This document shows, piece by piece, positions 7,254-15,282 of a DNA stretch of 34,330 nt. The stretch comes from Solirubrobacterales bacterium (GTDB lineage: Bacteria; Actinomycetota; Thermoleophilia; Solirubrobacterales; Solirubrobacteraceae), in assembly GCA_003132505.1 (NCBI GenBank), contig PKXY01000023.1, positions 25,141 through 59,470 on the forward strand, given 5' to 3'. Made by a program: the position numbers and the translations under genes. Below the pieces are notes generated by a model. The model was not told where the DNA came from. It did not search any database and was given only the letters and a program-made list of their open reading frames with translations. The first letter of the stretch is position 1, and every line of letters begins with the position of its first letter.

Positions 7254-8234
7254 GTGTCGAGAACCCTCGAACGCCTCTCCCCGCCCGCGAGCGAATACGC
7301 CGCGGTGAGCGAGGATGCGGGTCTGCTCGACCGCTCGCAGCGCGGGAAGCTCGCGCTCAGCGGGCCCGATGCCGCGCCGTTCCTCGACTCGGTGCTCTCG
7401 AACGACATCGCAGCGCTGACGCCGGGGCACGGCGCTGACGCGACGCTGCTGACGCACAAGGGCCGCATGCTCGCCGAGGTGCGCGTCCTGAAAACCGAAG
7501 AAGAGCTTCTCCTCGACACCGAGCGAGTGGCGCTGCAGGCGCTGTTCGACGCTCTCCACCAGTTCGCAATCGGGTACAGCGCGGAGCTGCACAAGCGCAC
7601 ACTCGAGGTGACGTTGCTTTCTGCCATCGGTCCGGGGGCCGACCGTCTGTTTGCGCAGGCGCCGGCCGCCGAGGAGCTTTCCCACGTGGCGAGCGAGGTG
7701 GCCGGACGCTCGGTGCGCTTGGTCCGCACGCGGTTGGGGGTGGACGTGCTGTGCGAGGCCGGCGATCTGGACGCAGTATGGGCGGGGCTGTTGGCGGCTG
7801 GTGCGCTCCCGATTGGTGAGGCGACGTTCGAGTGCGTGCGGATCGAGGCGGGGATCCCGCTCTATGGCGTCGAGATGGATGAGACGACGATGCCGCAGGA
7901 GGCCGGCATCAACAAGCGCGCCGTGTCCTACTCCAAGGGCTGCTATATCGGGCAGGAAACGGTTGCCCGGCTGTATTGGAAGGGCAAGCCGAACCGGCTG
8001 CTGCGCGGCCTGCGCTTCAGCGACCCGGTCGAAAGCGGCGCGCCACTCCGCCAGAACGAGCGCGACGTCGGCAGCGTCGCGAGCATCACGGCCTCCCCAC
8101 GCTTCGGCCTGATCGGCCTAGCGCTCGTGCGGCAGGAGGTCGAGCCGGGAGACATCCTCGCGGTCGGCGACACGAGCGCCGCCGCAACCGTCGTCGAGCT
8201 GCCGTTCCACCCCACCAGCGCCGAACACGGCTAG
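7254..8234 (+). CDS. ygfZ: YgfZ/GcvT-like folate-binding protein
   Basis: 326-residue paralog of the glycine-cleavage T-protein. YgfZ (IBA57) proteins assist maturation or repair of certain Fe-S enzymes in a folate-dependent way. The diagnostic signature KGCYIGQE lies near residues 228-235, with the conserved Cys. Other family features are GLLDRSQRGKLALSGPDA near the start and ESGAPL/GLIGLALVR in the C-terminal barrel. GTG at 7254 is used because the protein then begins just before the family core. GGAGG lies only three bases before it, and a possible -10 (TATCCT, 7239-7244) is nine bases upstream, so leaderless initiation is also possible. It lies 14 bases before ccr on the same strand. A role in repairing an Fe-S enzyme linked to these neighbours is speculation. 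Confidence 0.88.
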   Translation: MSRTLERLSPPASEYAAVSEDAGLLDRSQRGKLALSGPDAAPFLDSVLSNDIAALTPGHGADATLLTHKGRMLAEVRVLKTEEELLLDTERVALQALFDALHQFAIGYSAELHKRTLEVTLLSAIGPGADRLFAQAPAAEELSHVASEVAGRSVRLVRTRLGVDVLCEAGDLDAVWAGLLAAGALPIGEATFECVRIEAGIPLYGVEMDETTMPQEAGINKRAVSYSKGCYIGQETVARLYWKGKPNRLLRGLRFSDPVESGAPLRQNERDVGSVASITASPRFGLIGLALVRQEVEPGDILAVGDTSAAATVVELPFHPTSAEHG

Positions 8235-8248
8235 CATTCGCGCCTCGC

Positions 8249-9505
8249 TTGCCGCTGGAGACCGCCGACATCACGAAGCTCAGCGTCGAGCCCGGCGAGC
8301 TACCGGCGAGCATGGCGGCCTGGGTGATCCGCAAGGAACGCGAGGGCGAGCCGATCGACGCCTTCCAGATCGAAGAGGTCGACGTGCCCGAGCCGGGGCC
8401 GTTCGAGGTCACGGTGCGGGTCATGGCTGCCGGCGTCAACTACAACAACGTCTGGGCTGCGATGGGCAAGCCGGTCTCGGTCTTCGACTACGGCGATCAC
8501 CCCGAGTTCGGCCACCACATCGGCGGCTCGGACGCCTCCGGGATCGTCTGGAAGGTCGGCCAGGGCGTGACCCGCTGGCAGCACGGCGACGAGGTCGTCA
8601 TCCACTGCAACCAGGCCTCCTACGAGGACGTCGAAGTGCACGGGCTCGACCCCCTCGCGGCGCCATCGCAGCGGATCTGGGGCTACGAGACGACCTGGGG
8701 CTCGTTCGCCCAGTTCACGCGGGTGCAGGCGCAACAGCTGCTGCGTAAGCCGCCGGCGCTGAGCTGGGATGAGGCGGCCTCCTACGGGCTCGTCTACTTC
8801 ACGGCCTACCGGATGCTGATTGACCGCTGCGCGCTGAAGGCCGGTGACCGAGTGCTGGTCTGGGGCGCCGCCGGCGGCCTCGGCGTGTTTGCGACCCAGC
8901 TCGCCGCCGCTGCCGGCGCCCAGAGCGTCGGGGTCGTCTCCTCGCCCGAGAAGGGGGCGCTCGTCGAGCAGCTCGGCGCCACCGGCTGGATCGATCGCAG
9001 CGAGTTCGCGGGGATGATGCGCACCGGGACCGAGACGCCCGAGGAAGAGCGGGCGCGACAGGACGAGGCGCGGCGCTTCTCGAAGCGCGTGCAGGAGATC
9101 CTCGGCGCGGCGCCCGACATCGTCTTCGAGCACGTCGGCAAGGCGACGTTCCCGACATCGGTCTTCGTCGTCAAGCCGTTCGGCAAGGTCGTGATCTGCG
9201 CCGGGACGAGCGGGTACGACGTCGACTTCGACGTTCGCTACCTGTGGATGCGCCAGAAGGAGATCATCGGCTCGCACTTCGCCAACGCCTACGAGTGCCA
9301 GCGAGCGAACGAGCTGATCGAGCAACACCTGATCCGCCCGGTACTGTGGCGGACATTCGGCTTCGACGGCGTCGCCGAAGCACACCAGCTGATGAAAGAA
9401 AACCGACATCTCGGCAAGATCGCGATCCTCGTCGGCGCTCCCCTGGAGGGCGCCGGGCGGACCGCGGAGGGCCCGGGAGCGATCCGCGCGGAGGTGGGTA
9501 TCTGA
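8249..9505 (+). CDS. ccr: Crotonyl-CoA carboxylase/reductase
   Basis: 418-residue zinc-free medium-chain reductase that converts crotonyl-CoA, CO2 and NADPH to ethylmalonyl-CoA, the key step of the ethylmalonyl-CoA pathway. Strong matches are AAGVNYNNVWAAMGKPVSVF (about 60-79), GYETTWGSFAQF (about 145-156), the NADPH loop GAAGGLGVFATQ (about 206-217) and IIGSHFANAYE (about 340-350, with the His known to help bind CO2). The start is uncertain. TTG at 8249 keeps the N-terminal segment that aligns with known Ccr; ATG at 8312 would cut it. No clear ribosome site precedes either. The stop shares a base with the next ATG. Ecm and MeaB, which act on its product, are encoded 3.8 kb downstream. A relative such as an acrylyl-CoA-type reductase is less likely. 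Confidence 0.9.
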   Translation: MPLETADITKLSVEPGELPASMAAWVIRKEREGEPIDAFQIEEVDVPEPGPFEVTVRVMAAGVNYNNVWAAMGKPVSVFDYGDHPEFGHHIGGSDASGIVWKVGQGVTRWQHGDEVVIHCNQASYEDVEVHGLDPLAAPSQRIWGYETTWGSFAQFTRVQAQQLLRKPPALSWDEAASYGLVYFTAYRMLIDRCALKAGDRVLVWGAAGGLGVFATQLAAAAGAQSVGVVSSPEKGALVEQLGATGWIDRSEFAGMMRTGTETPEEERARQDEARRFSKRVQEILGAAPDIVFEHVGKATFPTSVFVVKPFGKVVICAGTSGYDVDFDVRYLWMRQKEIIGSHFANAYECQRANELIEQHLIRPVLWRTFGFDGVAEAHQLMKENRHLGKIAILVGAPLEGAGRTAEGPGAIRAEVGI

Positions 9506-9843
9506 TGGCAGGCGTAGTTCACATACCTTGGTATGCCACGGGCTTCCGCGGCGATCAGCTGCAGTCGGAGCTGATTCGAGTCTCGGAGCAGGCAACCCGC
9601 TACAACGCCACCGCCTACGCGGTGTACCGGCTGCGTGACGATCGCTACAAGTTCCTCCAGCTGCTCGAGTTCGACGAGCACTCCGACTTCGAGCGCTTCT
9701 GGCAGGGCCCGGAGATGATCGAGTTCCGCACCTACTGCCAGGGCTGGTTCCAGGTCCCCGTGGCGTACGGCTGGTCCGATCTCGTCACCGAGGGCACCAG
9801 ACCGCACCGCGACGGCGCGCACGCCCACGCAGTAGAGACCTAG
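9505..9843 (+). CDS. Small dimeric-barrel-like protein coupled to ccr
   Basis: 112 residues, soluble. It starts MAGVVHIPWYATGFRGDQL, has a strand-helix pattern with YRLRDDRYKFLQLLEFD (about 48-64), and ends with a polar, His-rich tail. The pattern fits a ferredoxin-like alpha-beta barrel of the antibiotic-monooxygenase type, an assignment from fold impression only. The ATG overlaps the ccr stop by one base (TGATG) and is preceded by GGAGG about ten bases upstream, so it is in the ccr operon and translated with it. Whether it acts in CoA metabolism is unknown. Confidence 0.75.
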   Translation: MAGVVHIPWYATGFRGDQLQSELIRVSEQATRYNATAYAVYRLRDDRYKFLQLLEFDEHSDFERFWQGPEMIEFRTYCQGWFQVPVAYGWSDLVTEGTRPHRDGAHAHAVET

Positions 9844-9858
9844 CCCTGGCGTAGCGGC

Positions 9859-10470
9859 ATGTGGCGAGCACGGTTCGGACTCGTTGGCGCGCTGGCAATC
9901 GGCGGGGCGCTGGCGAGCGGCGGCGCAAGTGCGATGGCGACGGGGCCCAGCGGGATCACGGGAACGACCGGCTCGACGACAAAGCCGCGCGTGGTGGCGT
10001 GCCCGGCCAACGCGGCGGCGGGCACCGGCGCGGTGCAGTGGACCTGGAGCGCCTACGGCAAGCCGAGCGCCAGCAGCTCGAGCGTCTCCTACTCGCAGAC
10101 CACCGGCGCCGGCACGTGGAACAACGCCCACGCGAAAGGCACGATCTGCAGCCAGGACCAGGGCGGCCGCTCGCCAAAGCGCAGCATCGTCCTGAAGGTG
10201 TCGGGGACGTCAAAGCTGACGCCGAACACCACGAAGCTCGGCCTCCTCGGCGTGGCGATTGTCCTGCCGGTCGCCGTCAGCAAAAGCGGTGATCCGGCGG
10301 TCTGCCCGATCGGATCGACAGGCACGGTGGCGCTGTTCGCGAGCTACTTCTCGGTCCACCACGACAAGGCGACCATGACGTTCACGGGGAGCTGTGCCGG
10401 GTGGGACCAGACGTTCAGCGGCGCGGTCCTCCACGTGGAGATTGCGCGCGATGGGCATGAGGTGAAATAA
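9859..10470 (+). CDS. Secreted hypothetical protein
   Basis: 203 residues with a clear N-terminal signal sequence: basic MWRAR, a hydrophobic stretch GLVGALAIGGALASGGASA and a likely cleavage near residue 25-28. The mature part is rich in Ser, Thr and Gly and looks beta-rich. It has three or four cysteines (in VACPAN, TICSQD, AVCPIG and GSCAGW) that could form disulfides outside the cell. It begins 15 bases after the barrel-like gene, without a good ribosome site, and is followed by a strong hairpin. I do not recognise a family. Export is supported; function is unknown. Confidence 0.75.
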   Translation: MWRARFGLVGALAIGGALASGGASAMATGPSGITGTTGSTTKPRVVACPANAAAGTGAVQWTWSAYGKPSASSSSVSYSQTTGAGTWNNAHAKGTICSQDQGGRSPKRSIVLKVSGTSKLTPNTTKLGLLGVAIVLPVAVSKSGDPAVCPIGSTGTVALFASYFSVHHDKATMTFTGSCAGWDQTFSGAVLHVEIARDGHEVK

Positions 10471-10481
10471 GACCCGGCTGT

Positions 10482-10521
10482 GCGGCGCGGCCGTGCTCGC
10501 CGCTTCGCGGCTGCGCGCCGC
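10482..10521 (+). terminator. Nested GC hairpin downstream of the secreted protein
   Basis: An outer stem GCGGCGCG (10482-10489) pairs with CGCGCCGC (10514-10521). It encloses an inner stem GCCGC-TTC-GCGGC (10499-10511). It starts 12 bases after the TAA at 10470. No T-run follows, so a U-tract-independent terminator is inferred. Confidence 0.45.
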
Positions 10522-10605
10522 CTCCATTCGGGGCACTGCAGGCGGGCTGGCCCTGTGGGCTTGCCTGGTTGGCTTGTGTAGTAGGGACGTGCTTCGCCCC
10601 ACTCA

Positions 10606-10633
10606 ACCTTTCACCGGCCCGCCCGGTTAAGGT
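10606..10633 (+). promoter_or_regulatory. Hairpin overlapping the ribosome site of the ECF sigma gene
   Basis: ACCTT (10606-10610) pairs with AAGGT (10629-10633), and ACCGG (10613-10617) with CCGGT (10623-10627), around a CCCGC loop. The AAGG that could serve as ribosome site lies in the right arm, three bases before ATG 10636 and six before ATG 10639. It could limit translation of the sigma factor. Based on pairing only. Confidence 0.35.
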
Positions 10634-10635
10634 CG

Positions 10636-11235
10636 ATGATGCCTGCGATGCCACTTGCCAGACGCGGCAAGACGCGTCTCGAGTTCGAACGATTCGTCGA
10701 TGGCTGCGCCCGCGACCTCCTGCGGACCGGCTATCTGATCGCGTGGGATCTCGCGGAGGCCGAGGATCTGGTTCAGGAGACCTTGCTGCGGGTTGCCCGG
10801 CACTGGCCGCGCGTGCGTGAGATGGACCAGCCGGTCGCCTACGCACGCCGGATTCTCATCAATCTGGCCATCGGCGACACCAAGCGCCGCTCGCGCCGTC
10901 GTCATGAGCTTGACCCGGTGGCTGGCGCGCAACTGGAGGCACACGTCGACAAAGCTTCAGCACGCTTGTCCGGCGGGACATTCGAGCTCCGCGCCGAGCT
11001 GTTCGACGCACTGGCGAGGCTTCCACCGCGCCAGCGCGCCGTGCTCGTGCTGCGCTACTTCGAAGACCTCTCGGAGGCGCAAACGGCGCAGACGCTCGGC
11101 TGCTCGTTGGGCACGGTGAAGAGCACTGCCTCTCGCGGACTGGCGCGGCTGCGCGAGACGCTCGAGGAGAACGGCGCGTCGCCCGCAGACAGCAATGAAC
11201 ATCTGATCAGCTACACAAAGGAGTGGCAACGATGA
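10636..11235 (+). CDS. SigE-family ECF RNA polymerase sigma factor
   Basis: 199 residues. Region 2 lies at about 15-85 (FERFVDGCARDLLRTGYLI, AEDLVQETLLRVARHWPRV, then PVAYARRILINLAI) and region 4 at about 120-180 (LPPRQRAVLVLRYFEDLSE, then LGCSLGTVKSTASRGLARLR). The pattern matches the SigE-type ECF group common in actinobacteria. Three closely spaced ATGs (10636, 10639, 10648) could be the start. The second has the best spacing from AAGG. The TGA overlaps the ATG of the next gene, a probable membrane anti-sigma factor, as is usual for this group. Its target promoters cannot be identified here, although autoregulation would be expected. Confidence 0.92.
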   Translation: MMPAMPLARRGKTRLEFERFVDGCARDLLRTGYLIAWDLAEAEDLVQETLLRVARHWPRVREMDQPVAYARRILINLAIGDTKRRSRRRHELDPVAGAQLEAHVDKASARLSGGTFELRAELFDALARLPPRQRAVLVLRYFEDLSEAQTAQTLGCSLGTVKSTASRGLARLRETLEENGASPADSNEHLISYTKEWQR

Positions 11236-12116
11236 ACAGAGGACTCGAGAGCGAATTGCGCGCGGCCTTCACGGAGCGCGCCGGGGACGTAGGAGTGCAG
11301 GCCGCCGAGCGCATGCGCCGGATCGACTACAAACCGCGTGCGTACTCCCTGGGACCGCGCGCGGCGCTCGGGGCGGGAGCAGGACTGGCCGCGACCGGTG
11401 GCGCAATCGTTGCCGTCGTCGGGCTCGCCGCTAGCGCCTCCCCGGCCTTCGCCGGCTGGACCTCGACGCCGACAGCGCCCGCAAACGGCGAGACGGTAGG
11501 TGCCCTGGCAGCGTGCACTGCGCAACTGGCTGGAGCCGGAGGAGGGCAGTCAGGCCTACCGACCACGGGCTGGCAGGCGGTGCTCACCGACACGCGTGGG
11601 CCGTTTACGGCGATGATTCTGCGAGACGGCGGGGCGAGCGCGACGTGTTTCAGCGGGCCATCGTTCACCACCGTTTCGGCCGACAGTTCCCAGGGAGCGG
11701 CCGGATCCCAACACGTTCTCAGCGGATCCCAAAACGTTCTGAGCGTCGGCTCGGGTAGCGGCGCCGGGCAGTCCACCACATCGGTCATGGGTCGCGGTGA
11801 CTCGAACGTCGGTCCGATCAGCCAGGCCTCACAGGCGCACCTCGCCACCGGCGGCGGGCAGCCCTACACGTTCGTGCAGGGGCAGCTCGACGCCGGCGTG
11901 ACCGCGGTGACGCTCGTCCGCTCTGATGGCAGCAGCGTGCAGGCAACCGTCTCAGACGGGTCGTTCGTGGCCTGGTGGCCGAGTAGCGCCGATGCCAGCT
12001 CGGCGCAGGTGGCGAGCGCCTCGGGCATGACGACGCAACAGCTGACCTTCACGGCGCTGCCGTCGAACCCAGCGAACACAAACCGTTCCACGAGCGCGTC
12101 CGCGTCGAAGCCTTAG
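11232..12116 (+). CDS. Probable membrane anti-sigma factor partner of the ECF sigma
   Basis: 294 residues. A cytoplasmic N-terminus of about 40 residues (MNRGLESELRAAFTERAGDV...) is followed by one hydrophobic helix (about 42-75, Gly/Ala-rich) and a Ser/Gly-rich extracellular domain. ATG 11232 is chosen because AGGAG sits eight bases upstream and the start overlaps the sigma stop as ATGA; a GTG at 11223 is less likely. The extracellular part contains FVAWWPSS (about 246-253), a motif I associate with the membrane partners of SigE-type factors (from memory). There is no zinc ZAS motif. Anti-sigma function is inferred from position and topology. An in-frame 21-base tandem repeat encodes GSQHVLS-GSQNVLS. 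Confidence 0.7.
   Translation: MNRGLESELRAAFTERAGDVGVQAAERMRRIDYKPRAYSLGPRAALGAGAGLAATGGAIVAVVGLAASASPAFAGWTSTPTAPANGETVGALAACTAQLAGAGGGQSGLPTTGWQAVLTDTRGPFTAMILRDGGASATCFSGPSFTTVSADSSQGAAGSQHVLSGSQNVLSVGSGSGAGQSTTSVMGRGDSNVGPISQASQAHLATGGGQPYTFVQGQLDAGVTAVTLVRSDGSSVQATVSDGSFVAWWPSSADASSAQVASASGMTTQQLTFTALPSNPANTNRSTSASASKP
11703..11744 (+). repeat. Two-copy 21-base in-frame tandem repeat
   Basis: Units 11703-11723 and 11724-11744 differ at two bases and encode GSQHVLS and GSQNVLS in the extracellular part of the anti-sigma-like protein. A small replication-slippage duplication is the simplest explanation. Confidence 0.8.
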
Positions 12117-12128
12117 GTCGGCCTCCGC

Positions 12129-12416
12129 TCAGTCGTGCTCGAGCGGTGCCATCGTGAGGCCGGCTGAGCGGAGTTGCTCCCAGTAGTGCTCGGCCGGCTC
12201 GCGGTGGCCGGTCCAGACGATCGCGAGGCCGTTGTTGTGGATCTGGTCGGCGAAGGCGTATCCACCGTCGAGGCTGACCCCCGGTATCACCCGGGCGAGG
12301 GTTTTGGCGACGTGGTCGAAGGTGTTGTGGTTGTCGTTGCGGACGATCACCTTCCAGGCGCCGCCGGTGCCGCTGTCCGGTCCGGCGGTCCGCGGCAGCT
12401 CGACCGTCTGGCTCAT
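12129..12416 (-). CDS. clpS: ClpS, ClpAP/ClpCP adaptor of the N-end rule
   Basis: 95-residue adaptor that delivers substrates with destabilising N-terminal residues to the Clp ATPase. The core WKVIVRNDNHNTFDHVAKTL (about 21-40) carries the NDxxNTFD signature. It is followed by a helix ending AFADQIHNNGLAIVWTG with the conserved His, and by the REPAEHYWEQLRSAGLTM segment. The start ATG 12416 shares four bases (ATGA) with the stop of the hydrolase gene upstream. The open frame reaches 12521 but upstream residues are shadow. No clpA or clpC lies nearby. It converges on the anti-sigma-like gene with a 12-base gap. Confidence 0.9.
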   Translation of the reverse strand: MSQTVELPRTAGPDSGTGGAWKVIVRNDNHNTFDHVAKTLARVIPGVSLDGGYAFADQIHNNGLAIVWTGHREPAEHYWEQLRSAGLTMAPLEHD

Positions 12417-13267
12417 CCGGAGACCTGTGCGTCGCGCTTTGACCAGTAGCGCGCGAGCCCGTCGTAGATGTGCTCGTAGGGCGCGCCCTGGCGGTAGCAG
12501 CTGGCGTCCTCGGGACCGCACTGCGCCTCGATGTCGGCGCGCAGCTCCTCGGCGAACTCCCCTCGCTCGGCCTCGCGCGCGCGGGCGGCCCAGCGGTCGA
12601 GCGCGGCGTCGAGGCGATCGAGGTGGGCCTGCGGGTCGGCCGCGGCGCCGAAGTGCGTGATCGCGAGCCGCTCCGGCTGCCAGCGGCGCAGCAGCGCGAT
12701 CGAGTCGTGCCAGGCCTCGATGTCGACGTCGGGCGGCGGCGTCGGCGCGAGCACGTAGTCGAGCGGCTCGATGCGCACGCCGGCGACGTCCCCGGCGAAC
12801 ACGGTGCGCGACCGCGCGTCCCAGTAGCTGACGTGGTGGGAGGCGTGACCGGGCGTGTACGCGACGTCGAGATCGCCAAGCCGCTCGCCGCCGCGCAGGA
12901 CGGCGACGCGGTCCTCGGGGACCGGTAGGACCTCACCCCAAAGCCGCTCCATGTCATCACCGTAGAGGCGCGTCGCGCTCTCGAGCAGGCGCGAAGGATC
13001 GATCATGTGGCGCGCGCCGCGCTCGTGGACCGCGATCTCGACGTCCGGCCAGAGCGCGGCTAGCGTGCCCGTCGCACCGGCATGATCGAGGTGGATGTGG
13101 GTCAGCGCGATGCGGCGCGGCACGAAGCCGGCAAGCCCGTCGAGCAGTGCCTCGATGCTCGAGGCGGGGCCCGGATCGATCAGCACGTCGCCCGCGAGCC
13201 AGGCGCAGATGACGCGGGGACGACCGAGGTGGCGAACGTCGATCGGGCGTATCTCCGCGGCGGACAT
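12413..13267 (-). CDS. Metallo-beta-lactamase-fold hydrolase
   Basis: 284-residue MBL-fold enzyme. The zinc motif THIHLDH (H57, H59, D61, H62) is intact. Further ligands are in YTPGHASHH (about 156-164), VFAGDVAG (the bridging Asp) and LAITHFG (the last His). The C-terminal extension of about 70 residues contains the Arg/Glu-rich helix RAREAERGEFAEEL and ends GLARYWSKRDAQVSG. Glyoxalase-II-like or other thioester/lactone hydrolysis is possible, but the substrate is unknown. The start ATG 13267 lies 29 bases from the divergent ecm start, and its stop overlaps clpS. The open frame upstream to 13528 is antisense to ecm and is not used. Confidence 0.88.
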   Translation of the reverse strand: MSAAEIRPIDVRHLGRPRVICAWLAGDVLIDPGPASSIEALLDGLAGFVPRRIALTHIHLDHAGATGTLAALWPDVEIAVHERGARHMIDPSRLLESATRLYGDDMERLWGEVLPVPEDRVAVLRGGERLGDLDVAYTPGHASHHVSYWDARSRTVFAGDVAGVRIEPLDYVLAPTPPPDVDIEAWHDSIALLRRWQPERLAITHFGAAADPQAHLDRLDAALDRWAARAREAERGEFAEELRADIEAQCGPEDASCYRQGAPYEHIYDGLARYWSKRDAQVSG

Positions 13268-13296
13268 CGCCAGGCTAAGCCTACAATCCAGCTTCG
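13268..13296. promoter_or_regulatory. 29-base divergent promoter between the MBL hydrolase and ecm
   Basis: TACAAT (13282-13287, plus strand) is nine bases before the ecm ATG. TAGGCT (minus strand, 13283-13278) is ten bases before the hydrolase ATG. The two hexamers overlap. The inverted repeat AGGCT-A-AGCCT (13272-13282) overlies both and could be an operator. Neither gene has a ribosome site, consistent with leaderless starts. Confidence 0.5.
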
Positions 13297-15282
13297 ATGA
13301 GCGGCGAGCGTGCGCCCCACCGCCTTGCCGCGCCGGACCCTGCGTGGCTGATGCGGACCTACGCCGGCCACTCGACGGCGCAGGCGTCGAACGAGCTCTA
13401 CCGAACGAACCTCGCCAGCGGCCAGACCGGGCTCTCCGTCGCTTTCGACCTGCCGACCCAGACCGGTTATGACCCCGGCGACGGGCTGGCGCGCGGCGAG
13501 GTCGGCAAGGTCGGCGTGCCGATCGCACACCTCGGCGACATGCGCGCGCTGTTCGACGGGATCGACCTCGCGCAGATGAACACCTCGATGACGATCAACG
13601 CGACCGCGGCATGGCTGCTGGCGCTCTACATCGCTGTGGCGGAGGAGCGCGGGATCGAGCCCGAGGTGCTCCAGGGGACAACGCAGAACGACATCCTCAA
13701 GGAGTTCCTGGCGCGCGGAACCTACGCCTTCCCGCCCGTTCCCTCGCTGCGCCTGACGGCCGACATGGTCGCCTACACGGTGGAGCACGTACCACGCTGG
13801 AACCCGGTCAACATCTGCTCCTACCACCTGCAGGAAGCCGGCGCGACGCCGGTGCAGGAGATCGCCTTCGCGCTCGCCAACGCGACCGCCGTGCTCGACG
13901 CCGTGCGCGAGCGGGTCGCGGAGGAGCGGATCGGCGCCGTCTTCGGGCGGATCTCGTTCTTCGTCAACGCCGGCGTGCGCTTCGTCGAGGAGCACGCGAA
14001 GCTTCGCGCCCTGGCGGTGCTGTGGGAGGAGCTCGGGCGCGGACGCTACGGCGTAAGCGACCCTACGCAGCTGCGCCTGCGCTACGGCGTGCAGGTCAAC
14101 TCGCTCGGCCTGACCGAGAGCCAGCCCGAGAACAACGTGCAGCGGATCGTGCTCGAGACGCTCGCCGTAACGCTCGGGCGAAACGCGCGCGCCCGCGCGG
14201 TCCAGCTGCCGGCGTGGAACGAGGCGCTCGGCCTGCCGCGCCAGTGGGACCAGCAGTGGTCGCTGCGGATCCAGCAGGTCCTGGCGTATGAGACCGACCT
14301 GCTCGAGTACCCCGACATCTTCGAAGGCTCACGCGTCATGGAGGGACTCGTCGACGAGCTCGTCCAGGGCGCCCGCCTAGAGCTCGCCTCGATCGAGCAG
14401 CGCGGGGGCGCGGTCCAAGCCCTCTCCCATATGAAAGCGGCACTGGTCGAGTCCAACCGCGGGCGACTGCGCCGGATCGAATCGGGCGAGCAGGTGGTCG
14501 TCGGCGTCAACCGCTACCTCGAGACGGCCCCGTCCCCCCTCACCGCGGACGGCGCGAGCGCGTTCCTCACGATCGACCTAGCCCACGAGCAGGCGCAGAT
14601 CGACGCACTCGAACGATGGCGCGCAGAGCGCAACCCAAACGCGGTGGCCGAGGCGCTGGAGGAGCTGGCACGTGTCGCGCGCAGCGACGAGAACATCATG
14701 CCGGCGACGCTCGCGGCCGCCCGCGCCGGCGTGAGCACCGGCGAATGGGCGGGAACGCTGAGGGATGTCTTCGGCTCCTACCGCGCGCCGACCGGTGTCG
14801 CCGACGCGCCACCGGCGCGTGGCTACGCCGAGATCGAGCAGCTGCGCGAGGACGTCGATCGCGCCTCGGAGCAGCTCGGCCGGCGGCTGAAGCTGCTCGT
14901 CGGCAAGCCGGGGCTCGACGGCCACTCCAATGGCGCCGAGCAGATCGCGCTCTATGCGCGCGATGCCGGGATCGAAGTCGTCTACGAGGGGATCCGCCTC
15001 ACGCCCGAGCAGATCGCGGCGTCAGCACTCGAGGAGGGCGTACACGTCGTGGGCCTCTCGATTCTGTCGGGGTCGCACAAGGTGCTCGTCCCCCAGGTGG
15101 TTGCTGCGCTACGAGACGCCGGCGTTCAGGCCCCCGTGGTGGTTGGCGGGATCATCCCGCAGGGGGACGTTGCTGAGCTGCTCGCGGGAGGTGTGGCCGC
15201 GGTCTATGGGCCGAGGGACTATGAGCTCGGTGCGATCGTGGCGGACATCGTGGCGCTCGCGGTGGGCGGCTCGCAGTCTTGA
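13297..15282 (+). CDS. ecm: Ethylmalonyl-CoA mutase (adenosylcobalamin-dependent)
   Basis: 661-residue single-chain acyl-CoA mutase that isomerises (2R)-ethylmalonyl-CoA to methylsuccinyl-CoA using coenzyme B12. The catalytic TIM barrel (about 1-520) begins RTYAGHSTAQASNELYR and contains GLSVAFDLPTQTGYDPGD and GEVGKVGVPIAHLGDM. It also has DLAQMNTSMTINATAAWLL and VQVNSLGLTESQPENN. These match my memory of proteobacterial and Streptomyces Ecm more closely than methylmalonyl-CoA mutase. The B12 domain (about 530-655) has the His-on motif GLDGHSNG (DxHxxG) and GLSILSGSH. It overlaps meaB by four bases. With ccr upstream it makes a near-cluster for the ethylmalonyl-CoA pathway. Confirmation against methylmalonyl or isobutyryl mutases would need a tree. 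Confidence 0.92.
   Translation: MSGERAPHRLAAPDPAWLMRTYAGHSTAQASNELYRTNLASGQTGLSVAFDLPTQTGYDPGDGLARGEVGKVGVPIAHLGDMRALFDGIDLAQMNTSMTINATAAWLLALYIAVAEERGIEPEVLQGTTQNDILKEFLARGTYAFPPVPSLRLTADMVAYTVEHVPRWNPVNICSYHLQEAGATPVQEIAFALANATAVLDAVRERVAEERIGAVFGRISFFVNAGVRFVEEHAKLRALAVLWEELGRGRYGVSDPTQLRLRYGVQVNSLGLTESQPENNVQRIVLETLAVTLGRNARARAVQLPAWNEALGLPRQWDQQWSLRIQQVLAYETDLLEYPDIFEGSRVMEGLVDELVQGARLELASIEQRGGAVQALSHMKAALVESNRGRLRRIESGEQVVVGVNRYLETAPSPLTADGASAFLTIDLAHEQAQIDALERWRAERNPNAVAEALEELARVARSDENIMPATLAAARAGVSTGEWAGTLRDVFGSYRAPTGVADAPPARGYAEIEQLREDVDRASEQLGRRLKLLVGKPGLDGHSNGAEQIALYARDAGIEVVYEGIRLTPEQIAASALEEGVHVVGLSILSGSHKVLVPQVVAALRDAGVQAPVVVGGIIPQGDVAELLAGGVAAVYGPRDYELGAIVADIVALAVGGSQS

Noticed and set aside
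6455..7729. Upstream extension of the NRAMP-like frame to 7729
   Set aside because: The extension is out of frame with mntR and ygfZ and is of shadow composition; ATG 6454 coupled to the mntR stop explains the start.
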